Shown here piece by piece: positions 1-5,209 of a stretch of DNA of 5,253 nt. Under the pieces are notes generated by a model. It saw only the letters and a program-made list of their open reading frames with translations. It had not been told where the DNA came from and did no database searches. Both the position numbers and the translations under genes were made by a program. Position 1 is the stretch's first letter, and each line of letters starts with the position of its first letter. This DNA comes from Carthagonibacter metallireducens (GTDB lineage: Bacteria > Gemmatimonadota > Gemmatimonadetes > Palauibacterales > Palauibacteraceae), in contig JAMJQQ010000084.1 of the NCBI GenBank assembly GCA_023554445.1, positions 1 through 5,253 on the forward strand. Reading direction: 5' to 3'.

Positions 1-341
1 CCGGCATCCTGGCGGTGTTCGCTTTCGGCCTGCTGGTGCGGAAGGGGCCGGCGGTGTGCGGCACGGCGGGCCTGCTCACGAATATCGTCGCCTACGGGGC
101 GCTCAAGCTGATGGTGCCCGAGCTCCAGTTCCTCAACCGGATGGCGGTCTGCTTCGGTCTCTGCCTGCTCGTGATGACGGCGATCACGCTGGTGCGGCCG
201 CGGGCCGAGCCGATCGTGTTCGAGCAGAACACCGAGATCGCGCTCGAGACTTCGGGCCTCGCGAAACTGGGCGGCATCCTGGTGGTCGCCACGGCGCTGC
301 TCTTCTACTTCCTGTTCAGCCCGGCGGGGCTGGCCGGATGA
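1..341 (+). CDS. Sodium/solute symporter (SSS/SLC5 family), C-terminal end only
   Basis: This is the last 112 codons of an integral membrane transporter whose beginning lies before the window; the reading frame is open from base 3 to the TGA at 339-341. The visible part has a hydrophobic segment at the very start (G-I-L-A-V-F-A-F-G-L-L), two long ones (V-C-G-T-A-G-L-L-T-N onward and F-L-N-R-M-A-V-C-F-G-L onward), a charged loop with several Glu, and a last membrane segment (L-G-G-I-L-V-V-A-T-A-L-L-F-Y-F) that ends the protein. The F-L-N-R-M start of a late helix, a hydrophilic linker and one final helix resemble the C-termini of SLC5/SGLT-like Na+-coupled sugar or organic-solute symporters. 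The family is inferred from recognition of this tail, and the substrate cannot be told. The stop codon overlaps the ATG of the next gene (ATGA), so the two are probably co-transcribed and translationally coupled. Another polytopic permease family remains possible. Confidence 0.72.
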   Translation, partial: GILAVFAFGLLVRKGPAVCGTAGLLTNIVAYGALKLMVPELQFLNRMAVCFGLCLLVMTAITLVRPRAEPIVFEQNTEIALETSGLAKLGGILVVATALLFYFLFSPAGLAG

Positions 342-1162
342 CCTCCTCGATGAGTCCTTTCGGATCGACCCGCAGGCGACCGGCGCACCGGGCCGGAATC
401 GCCCTCGCCATGGCTTCATTGGTTCTGGCGGTCTCCAGACCGGGTCTGGCGCAGAGCGAAGCAACCGCCGAGGCAGAGCCCGACTCCGTCCGACAGGAGG
501 ACGGGTTTGTGAGCCTCCAGTGGTGGCATCCGCTCGTCGCCGGTGCGGCGGTCGGAGCCGTGATGCTCGTCGATGAACCCGTGCAGGAGTTCGTGCAGGA
601 CCACAGGTCGGAATTCAAGGACGACCTCGCGGACATCTTCGAGGAATTCCATCAGCCCGAAGTCGTGGGCGTCGCGAGTATCGGCGCGATGTCGCTGGGG
701 TTGGTCTTGCGTGATGCGAAGCTCGCCGAGACCGGGGTTCAGATCCTCACCGCCTACGGCCTCGCCTCGGGGATGATGATCGCCACGAAGTGGGCCTTTG
801 GACGTGATCGTCCCAACGTCACGCCCGACGATGCGTTCTCGTTCAACTGGTTCGAGGGTGGATCGGATTCTTCCTTCCCTTCGGGCGCGGCCGCGGTGTC
901 GTTCAGTCTCGCGACGACCGTAGCCGATGCGGTGGACAAGCCCGTCGTGACGGTGCTCCTCTACACCGGGGCCACGCTGAACGCCTGGTCCCGCGTGTAC
1001 TCGAACAAGCACTGGCTGAGCGACGTCGCGCTGGGCGCCATCTACGGCATCACTGCGGCGAAGATCGTGAACGGCCACTGGCGCCTGTGGGGCTGGAAGC
1101 CGCCGACCGTCGGGATCGCGGGTGACGGCGGGATCGTCCTCGGCTACAACATCCGACACTGA
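338..1162 (+). CDS. Exported PAP2-superfamily (phosphatidic acid phosphatase-like) protein lacking the C2 histidine
   Basis: A 274-residue protein of the PAP2/acid phosphatase superfamily, whose members remove phosphate from lipid phosphates such as phosphatidate or undecaprenyl diphosphate, usually on the outer face of the membrane. The start is the ATG overlapping the symporter's stop; Met5 is an alternative. Residues 1-38 look like a signal peptide: an Arg-rich n-region, the hydrophobic stretch I-A-L-A-M-A-S-L-V-L-A-V, then G-L-A before Gln39. Motif C1 (K-x6-R-P) is K151 to R158-P159. Motif C3 (S-R-x5-H-x3-D) is S218-R219, H225 and D229, which holds the nucleophilic histidine of the family. 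Motif C2 should read P-S-G-H, but residues 181-184 read P-S-G-A (codons CCT TCG GGC GCG), so the general-acid histidine is missing. Hydrophobic segments near residues 65-77, 109-124, 138-150, 200-215 and 229-243 fit the helical bundle. The fold assignment is firm; activity is uncertain and the protein could be a weak or non-catalytic member. Confidence 0.87.
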   Translation: MTSSMSPFGSTRRRPAHRAGIALAMASLVLAVSRPGLAQSEATAEAEPDSVRQEDGFVSLQWWHPLVAGAAVGAVMLVDEPVQEFVQDHRSEFKDDLADIFEEFHQPEVVGVASIGAMSLGLVLRDAKLAETGVQILTAYGLASGMMIATKWAFGRDRPNVTPDDAFSFNWFEGGSDSSFPSGAAAVSFSLATTVADAVDKPVVTVLLYTGATLNAWSRVYSNKHWLSDVALGAIYGITAAKIVNGHWRLWGWKPPTVGIAGDGGIVLGYNIRH

Positions 1163-1163
1163 A

Positions 1164-1168
1164 GGGAG
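1164..1168 (+). promoter_or_regulatory. Ribosome binding site that selects the GTG start of the aldo/keto reductase
   Basis: GGGAG lies 6 bases before the GTG at 1175-1177, within the 12-base gap after the PAP2 stop codon. No ATG is available near the start of the conserved AKR fold, so this purine-rich run decides for the GTG. A second GTG four codons on (1187) is too far from it and would remove the first beta strand. Confidence 0.6.
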
Positions 1169-1174
1169 AGGGAA

Positions 1175-2179
1175 GTGCAGCTACCCGTGCGCAAACTCGG
1201 AAGCACCGAGCTCGAGATCACGCGCGTCGGACTCGGCGCCTGGGCGATCGGCGGCGGTGGCTGGGCCTTCGGCTGGGGACCTCAGGACGACCAGGAGTCA
1301 ATCGCCGCGATGCGCCGCGCCATCGAACGCGGAGTCAACTGGATCGACACTGCGGCCGTATACGGTCACGGGCATTCGGAAGAGGTCGTCGGGCGGTTCC
1401 TCCGGGAGCTGTCGGCGAGCGAGCGACCGCTGGTGTTCACCAAGTGCGGCGTGGTCTGGGATCCGCGCGATCCGATGGCGGAGGAGCGACGCACACTGCG
1501 GCCGGAGTCGATACGCAGGGAATGCGAGGCGTCGTTGCGCCGGCTCGGAGTCGAGACGATAGATCTTTACCAGATTCACTGGCCGGACCTGGAAGGCACC
1601 CCGGTCGAGGACTCCTGGGGCACCATGGTCAGGCTCGTCGAGGAAGGGAAGACGCGTGCGATCGGTGTCTCGAACTACGATCCCGCGCTGCTGGAGAAGT
1701 GTGAGGAGATTCGGCACGTGGACTCGATTCAACCCGAGTTCTCGCTGCTGCGCCGGAACACCGGACCGGCCGAGATCGCCTGGGCAGACGAGCACGAAAC
1801 CGGGGTGATCGTCTACAGCCCGATGGGGTCCGGCCTTCTCACCGACGGCTTTTCCAGCGAGCGGATCGAGCGGATGGCCGAAGGGGACTGGCGACGCCGT
1901 TCGCCGAGGTTCCAGGAGCCGGAGCTCAGCCGGATCCTCGACCTGCGCGATGCGCTGGGCCCCGTGGCGTCACGGCACGACGCGACGATCGCCGATGTGG
2001 CCGTGGCCTGGACGCTCGCCTGGCCGGGCGTGACCGGGGCGATCGTGGGCGCCCGCTCGGCTGAGCAGGTGGATGGCTGGATCGGAGCGGCGAGTCTGGA
2101 GTTGACCGACGCGGACCTCGAGGAGATCGCCTCCGCGGTGGAGCGCAGCGGGGCGGGGGAGGGCCCGCGACGGCCTTGA
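1175..2179 (+). CDS. Aldo/keto reductase, IolS/YajO-like (AKR11-type)
   Basis: A 334-residue NAD(P)H-dependent oxidoreductase of the aldo/keto reductase superfamily, a cytoplasmic (beta/alpha)8 barrel that interconverts carbonyls and alcohols. The catalytic tetrad is complete: D58 (W-I-D-T-A), Y63 (A-V-Y-G), K90 (V-F-T-K) and H135 (Y-Q-I-H-W-P-D). Cofactor-side elements are also present: G-V-S-N at 164-167, Q186 in S-I-Q-P-E-F-S, Y-S-P-M-G-S-G-L-L at 214-222, and G-A-R-S-A-E-Q-V at 292-299, the usual C-terminal nucleotide-binding stretch. Length and the opening R-K-L-G-S-T-E-L are typical of the family, with no signal peptide. The G-H-S-E-E after the tetrad tyrosine and the overall layout are closest to IolS/YajO-type (AKR11) enzymes; this subfamily call is from memory of the pattern. 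It follows PAP2 by 12 bases and is probably the last gene of the symporter-PAP2-reductase unit. It starts with GTG. The substrate is unknown; sugars, aliphatic aldehydes and inositol-related compounds are all possible. Confidence 0.93.
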   Translation: MQLPVRKLGSTELEITRVGLGAWAIGGGGWAFGWGPQDDQESIAAMRRAIERGVNWIDTAAVYGHGHSEEVVGRFLRELSASERPLVFTKCGVVWDPRDPMAEERRTLRPESIRRECEASLRRLGVETIDLYQIHWPDLEGTPVEDSWGTMVRLVEEGKTRAIGVSNYDPALLEKCEEIRHVDSIQPEFSLLRRNTGPAEIAWADEHETGVIVYSPMGSGLLTDGFSSERIERMAEGDWRRRSPRFQEPELSRILDLRDALGPVASRHDATIADVAVAWTLAWPGVTGAIVGARSAEQVDGWIGAASLELTDADLEEIASAVERSGAGEGPRRP

Positions 2180-2182
2180 TCA

Positions 2183-2198
2183 GAGGGGCTAGTCCCTC
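2183..2198. terminator. Short hairpin at the convergent gene end, possible bidirectional terminator
   Basis: GAGGG (2183-2187) pairs with CCCTC (2194-2198) around a 6-base loop. It sits exactly where the reductase (stop at 2177-2179) and the amylase on the other strand (stop at 2189-2191) converge, with 9 bases between the stop codons. The stem is only 5 bp and neither side has a T run, so it is a weak candidate. It is listed because there is no other room for a terminator between the genes. Confidence 0.25.
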
Positions 2199-4108
2199 AG
2201 CCAGATGCGGGCCGCCAGCGGACTCAGATGCGTCCGAAGCGTGTCGGCCTCGATGCTCCACGTGATTCCGCTGTCGGAGGCGAAGACCTCCCTCCAGCCG
2301 TCGCCTGCGGCCGGGACGGCGAGCGCCTGGGGATCCTCCGAGGCGTTGAAAGCGACGATCGCCCGTTCGTCGGCCAGACGCCGGCCGTATGCGAGGACGC
2401 GGTTCGGGTCGTGCACCTCCAGCCAGGTCACCTCGCCCTCCGCGAAAAGCCGGGCATGCGCCTTCCGAAGGGCGATCAGCCGGCGGTAGAACTCGCGAAA
2501 ACTCTCGTCCGGGGCGACCTGATCCGATACACGGGGCCGTCCCAGCGGATCGGCGACCTCGCTCTCGTAGGTGAGGTCGTCCCAGACCATGGGCTTGCGG
2601 GGATCGGGGTCGTCAGCGCCCCACATCCTGACTTCGTCACCGTACCAGATGTGCGGTGCGCCGGGCCAGGTGAACTGCTGCACGAGGATCATCTCCTGGA
2701 TCTCCCGTGTTCGCTCGTCCGGGCGGTCGATGCGGTATCTCGGATTCTCGCGCGGGTTCACCTCGTGCTTGTACCGACCGCGGTTGTAGATCGAGGTGGC
2801 GAACCGCGGAGAATCGTGGCTTCCCGTCAGGTTCATCATCGCCCGCAGGTGCGCCTCCGGGATGCCGCGCTCGATCGAGTCGAGAGCCGCCACGTATCCG
2901 CTCGCGGAGAGATACGGACGAGTCGTCGCGAAGAACCGCCGGGTCGGCTCGTACCAGCGGTAGTTCATCACGGCGTCGAACACGTCTCCCTGCAGCCACG
3001 GCGCGGGATCGAACATCGTCTCCGGCCATTCCTCCCACCACACCTCGCCGACCAGGTATGCCTCGGGATTGACCTCCCGGACCACGCGCCGGTACTCGCG
3101 CCAGAAGCCGAGGGGGACGATCTCGGCGACGTCGAGCCGGAATCCGTCCACACCGTCAGAGGGGTCGCCGTCCCCGTTCGGATCCAGCCACCGGCGGGTC
3201 ACGGCGAAGGCCAACTCGCGGACCTCGGGCACGAGGTTGCCGGGCACGGCGCCGCTGCGGACTCCCTCCGGACGGCCGACCTTCTTCCACTCCGGGAGCT
3301 CGCGGACGCCCGCCCAGCCGGAATAGGCGAATTCGTTCGCGTCGGCGGTGGCAGGGTCGTCGAATCGCTCGATCTCGTACCAGTCGGCATAGGGAGATTC
3401 GGCCTGGTTCTCCAGCACGTCCCTCCAGGCCCAGAACTCGATCCCGGTATGGTTCCAGGAGTAGTCGAGGATGATCTTCATCCCCCGGCTGTGGACCTCT
3501 TTCACCAGCGCCAGGAAGAGGCTGTCGGCGGAGGTCCAGCCCCAGGTGGCGGGATCGTTCGGGTCCTCGGCAGCCATGAGTGCCGCGTCTCCCTCCGGAT
3601 CCGGGCCGAAGTTCCGGTCGACGTGCCGATAATTGCGGGCGTCGTACTTGTGCAGCGAAGGCGCGTCGTTGATCGGGTTCAGGTAGATCGCCGTGACCCC
3701 GAGTTCTTCGAGGTAGTCCAGCCGGTCGAGCACGCCCTGCAGGTCGCCGCCATACCGCCGAAGCTGGAGGGTGAAGAAGATGTTCTCTCCGGTGGCCTCT
3801 GCCCAGGGCTCCTGCCGGTACCAGTCCCAGCCCCACGGCGTCGGCTCCCAGCCCTCGGGCTGCATGTGCGGCCACGAGCCCTCGATGTCGCCCAGGGTCG
3901 GATCGTTCGTGGGGTCTCCGTTCCGGAATCGCTCGACGAATATCTGATACCAGATCGCGTCCTCGGCCCAGGTGGGCACGTCCAGCGCTGAGGCGGCTTC
4001 CGGCGACGATTCGCCGGCGGAGTCACGATCGCGCTCCGCCTCGGTGTCTGCGGGCGCGCAGGCGGTCAGAGCCAGGACCAGGAGGATGGCTGCATTGGTC
4101 GAGCGCAT
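2189..4108 (-). CDS. GH13 alpha-amylase-family glycoside hydrolase, predicted lipoprotein
   Basis: A 639-residue glycoside hydrolase family 13 enzyme, expected to cleave alpha-1,4 (or alpha-1,6) glucans outside the cytoplasm. The chosen start gives a lipoprotein signal peptide with lipobox L14-T-A-C17. The open frame runs upstream to 4243 and includes an ATG at 4126, but those extra residues are not signal-like. After Cys17 comes an acidic, Glu/Ser/Ala-rich linker to about residue 44, then the barrel from W-A-E-D-A-I-W-Y-Q-I-F. GH13 motifs: region V-like Y-L-N-P-I; region I D215-Y-S-W-N219-H220; region II G-F-R324-L-D326, Asp326 being the nucleophile; region III V-G-E355, the acid/base; region IV S-H431-D432, the transition-state stabiliser. 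Y-G-D-E-V (489-493) and P-M-V-W-D (506-510) follow, and residues from about 555 form the C-terminal beta domain. All catalytic residues are present. There is no obvious N-terminal CBM34-like domain, so it is probably not a classical neopullulanase. An Asp-rich loop at 309-318 may bind calcium. The exact specificity is not decidable. Its 5' region faces the carbonic anhydrase gene. Confidence 0.93.
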   Translation of the reverse strand: MRSTNAAILLVLALTACAPADTEAERDRDSAGESSPEAASALDVPTWAEDAIWYQIFVERFRNGDPTNDPTLGDIEGSWPHMQPEGWEPTPWGWDWYRQEPWAEATGENIFFTLQLRRYGGDLQGVLDRLDYLEELGVTAIYLNPINDAPSLHKYDARNYRHVDRNFGPDPEGDAALMAAEDPNDPATWGWTSADSLFLALVKEVHSRGMKIILDYSWNHTGIEFWAWRDVLENQAESPYADWYEIERFDDPATADANEFAYSGWAGVRELPEWKKVGRPEGVRSGAVPGNLVPEVRELAFAVTRRWLDPNGDGDPSDGVDGFRLDVAEIVPLGFWREYRRVVREVNPEAYLVGEVWWEEWPETMFDPAPWLQGDVFDAVMNYRWYEPTRRFFATTRPYLSASGYVAALDSIERGIPEAHLRAMMNLTGSHDSPRFATSIYNRGRYKHEVNPRENPRYRIDRPDERTREIQEMILVQQFTWPGAPHIWYGDEVRMWGADDPDPRKPMVWDDLTYESEVADPLGRPRVSDQVAPDESFREFYRRLIALRKAHARLFAEGEVTWLEVHDPNRVLAYGRRLADERAIVAFNASEDPQALAVPAAGDGWREVFASDSGITWSIEADTLRTHLSPLAARIWLRD

Positions 4109-4281
4109 GAGAATTCCGTTCACCATCGGGAGCGGCAGCCTGCCCGGTGCACCAGAACCGATCCCAGCGGCAGACTGTTCGGTCCGCAGATCATGCTCCC
4201 TCGGAGCGATGGCTGCAAGGAGCCGGGATGGACGGCCGCGCAACGCGTTCTCTCAGCGGAAACGCAATCCAGTCTTCGACC

Positions 4282-4346
4282 GACAAACCATAAGCAGATC
4301 CTATGAGAAACCAAAGAATCAGGCTGTTGTTAGAGAAACCACAGAA
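4282..4346. repeat. Three direct copies of GASAAACCA, possible operator array
   Basis: GACAAACCA is at 4282-4290, GAGAAACCA at 4305-4313, and GAGAAACCA again at 4333-4341. The last two agree over 14 bases with one mismatch (4305-4318 and 4333-4346). Start-to-start distances are 23 and 28 bases. The copies lie in the same orientation in the AT-rich core between divergent genes, where binding sites for a shared regulator would be expected. Copies 1 and 2 touch the candidate minus-strand promoter hexamers, and copy 3 lies in the spacer of the candidate plus-strand promoter. The repeats are seen directly; the operator role is inference. The A-rich composition raises the chance of coincidence. Confidence 0.45.
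4287..4314 (-). promoter_or_regulatory. Weak candidate promoter for the amylase gene
   Basis: Read on the minus strand, TTGGTT (4314-4309) and TATGGT (4292-4287) are separated by 16 bases, matching the sigma-70 hexamers at 3 of 6 and 4 of 6 positions. Both hexamers overlap copies of the repeat, so the match may come from the repeat itself. The resulting leader to the ATG at 4108 would be long, about 170 bases. It is offered only as the best spot in the AT-rich stretch. Confidence 0.18.
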
Positions 4347-4355
4347 GTTTATCTT
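4327..4355 (+). promoter_or_regulatory. Candidate promoter for the carbonic anhydrase gene
   Basis: TTGTTA at 4327-4332 and TATCTT at 4350-4355 are separated by exactly 17 bases. Each matches the sigma-70 consensus at 4 of 6 positions, in the most AT-rich part of the window. Transcription would begin near 4362, giving a leader of about 55 bases before the ATG at 4417. The third repeat copy fills the spacer, where a bound protein could block polymerase. The consensus used by this organism is unknown. Confidence 0.35.
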
Positions 4356-4404
4356 ATGAATTGAGCGGTTTATGGGAGCCAGCAGTTGGGATACAACCGG
4401 GACA

Positions 4405-4408
4405 GGAG
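4405..4408 (+). promoter_or_regulatory. Ribosome binding site that selects the carbonic anhydrase start
   Basis: GGAG, within AGGAGAA, stands 8 bases before the ATG at 4417-4419. It decides for this ATG over the in-frame ATG at 4372, which has no such site and would place 15 polar residues in front of the signal peptide. Confidence 0.75.
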
Positions 4409-4416
4409 AAAGATCG

Positions 4417-5163
4417 ATGCGAACGCATAGCTGGATGTTGATAGTCGGATTGGGGATCGGCGCGGCCGCTTGCGCGCCGGCGGAGACGGAGGTCGAGACG
4501 ACGACGGCCACAGAGGAAGCGCCGAAACTCGTGAGCGAGGTCATGACGAAGGAGGCACAGACGGCCCTGACGCCCGACGAGGTGTTCACGCAGCTGAAAC
4601 AGGGCAACGAGCGTTTCGTGGAGGGTCGGCTGACCCCCCGGGATTGGGTCGCTCAGGCCGAAGCGACGGCTTCGGGGCAGTACCCCAAGGCAGCCGTCTT
4701 GAGCTGTCTCGACTCACGCGTGCCGCCCGAGATCGTTTTCGACCAGGGGATCGGTGACCTCTTCGTGGGGCGCATCGCGGGCAACTTCGAAAACCGGGAC
4801 ATGCTCGGAAGTCTCGAGTTCGCCACGGCGGCGGCCGGCACGCCCCTGATCGTGGTCCTCGGACACACGCAGTGCGGAGCGATCAAGGGCGCAGTGGCGG
4901 GGGTCGAGCTCGGCAACCTGACCGCGATGCTGCGCGAGAACCTCGATGAAGTCCTCGAGACGGTCCGTGAGATTCAGGCGGCTGCGGATCCGGAGACCGA
5001 TGCCGTGGTCCAGGCAGCGATCGAGGAGAACGTCCGCCGCACGATCAGGGACATTCTCGCCGACAGCGAGGTCATCTCCGGGCTGGTGGAGAGCGGAGAA
5101 GTAGGTATCGTCGGGGGTTTCTACGATCTCGCGACCGGCCGGGTCACGTGGCTGGACACCTGA
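4417..5163 (+). CDS. Beta-class carbonic anhydrase, predicted lipoprotein
   Basis: A 248-residue zinc enzyme that interconverts CO2 and bicarbonate. The chosen ATG has a good ribosome binding site and gives a lipoprotein-type leader: positively charged start, hydrophobic M-L-I-V-G-L-G-I-G, then A16-A-A-C19 as lipobox, with Ala rather than the more usual Leu at -3. An acidic Thr/Glu-rich linker follows to about residue 36. The beta-class signature is complete: C97-L-D99-S-R101 (zinc ligand plus the Asp-Arg dyad) and H150-T-Q-C153 (the other two ligands). The helix T-P-D-E-V-F-T-Q-L-K-Q-G-N-E-R-F before the core, G-D-L-F-V-G-R-I-A-G-N (113-123) and the ending Y-D-L-A-T-G-R-V (236-243) are typical of the family, and all four catalytic positions are conserved. 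Most beta enzymes are cytoplasmic, so an envelope-anchored form, periplasmic if the leader is read correctly, is the unusual point. It could hydrate CO2 or supply bicarbonate at the membrane. It is divergent from the amylase, and a regulator-like gene follows it. Confidence 0.94.
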   Translation: MRTHSWMLIVGLGIGAAACAPAETEVETTTATEEAPKLVSEVMTKEAQTALTPDEVFTQLKQGNERFVEGRLTPRDWVAQAEATASGQYPKAAVLSCLDSRVPPEIVFDQGIGDLFVGRIAGNFENRDMLGSLEFATAAAGTPLIVVLGHTQCGAIKGAVAGVELGNLTAMLRENLDEVLETVREIQAAADPETDAVVQAAIEENVRRTIRDILADSEVISGLVESGEVGIVGGFYDLATGRVTWLDT

Positions 5164-5170
5164 GGCGCGG

Positions 5171-5205
5171 AGGCCGGGGCACCCCTTTGAGGGTGACCCC
5201 GGTCT
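5171..5205 (+). terminator. Strong GC-rich hairpin after the carbonic anhydrase gene
   Basis: AGGCCGGGGCACCC (5171-5184) pairs with GGGTG-A-CCCCGGTCT (5191-5205) as a 14-bp stem with one bulged A (5196), one G-T pair and a 6-base loop. It begins 8 bases after the carbonic anhydrase stop. No T run follows, so it is not a textbook intrinsic terminator. It may still stop transcription, stabilise the mRNA end, or, since it ends 4 bases before the next start codon, act as a leader structure of the next gene. Confidence 0.5.
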
Positions 5206-5209
5206 AGCC

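Larger units (their letters stand above)
4109..4416. other. Divergent intergenic region without a gene
   Basis: These 308 bases separate the start codons of the amylase (minus) and the carbonic anhydrase (plus). Open frames that cross it are shadows with no recognisable protein. The amylase-proximal half is GC-rich and has only small symmetrical elements, GGTGCACC at 4146-4153 and GCTCC/GGAGC at 4195-4199 and 4203-4207. The other half is strikingly AT-rich: by hand count 41 of 100 bases are G or C at 4281-4380, against 44 of 60 at 1201-1260 inside a gene. The AT-rich part holds the three direct repeats and the best promoter candidates for both directions. A promoter there would give the amylase mRNA a leader of about 170 bases and the carbonic anhydrase mRNA one of about 55 bases. 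Confidence 0.75.

Noticed and set aside
416..1159. A 247-codon open frame on the minus strand across the PAP2 gene
   Set aside because: It mirrors the PAP2 coding frame, has an Arg/His/Asp-rich composition without domain or membrane features, and has no independent start signal.
3156..3875. A 239-codon minus-strand frame inside the amylase gene
   Set aside because: It is a shifted frame of the amylase itself, Arg/Gly/Pro-rich. The amylase frame is intact throughout, so this is not evidence of a frameshift.
2228..3991. A 587-codon open frame on the plus strand opposite the amylase
   Set aside because: It is antisense to a gene with all GH13 motifs, begins and ends inside it or its flanks, and its translation (rich in Arg, Val, Pro and His) has no recognisable domain. 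Long antisense frames are common in GC-rich genes.
4146..4153. GGTGCACC palindrome as an operator
   Set aside because: A single 8-base palindrome with no extension and no second copy is expected by chance in GC-rich DNA.
4282..4346. The repeats as a CRISPR array
   Set aside because: The units are only 9-14 bases, the spacing is irregular (23 and 28 bases start to start), the spacers are shorter than any CRISPR spacer, and there is no cas gene.
3972..4364. A plus-strand open frame reaching into the AT-rich region as a possible small gene
   Set aside because: More than a third of it is antisense to the amylase leader, and the remainder translates to a basic, polar sequence without a family signature.
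4191..4607. A minus-strand open frame covering the intergenic region and the 5' end of the carbonic anhydrase gene
   Set aside because: It is antisense to the carbonic anhydrase leader, has no ribosome binding site or recognisable motif, and its Ser/Val-rich content follows from the opposite strand.
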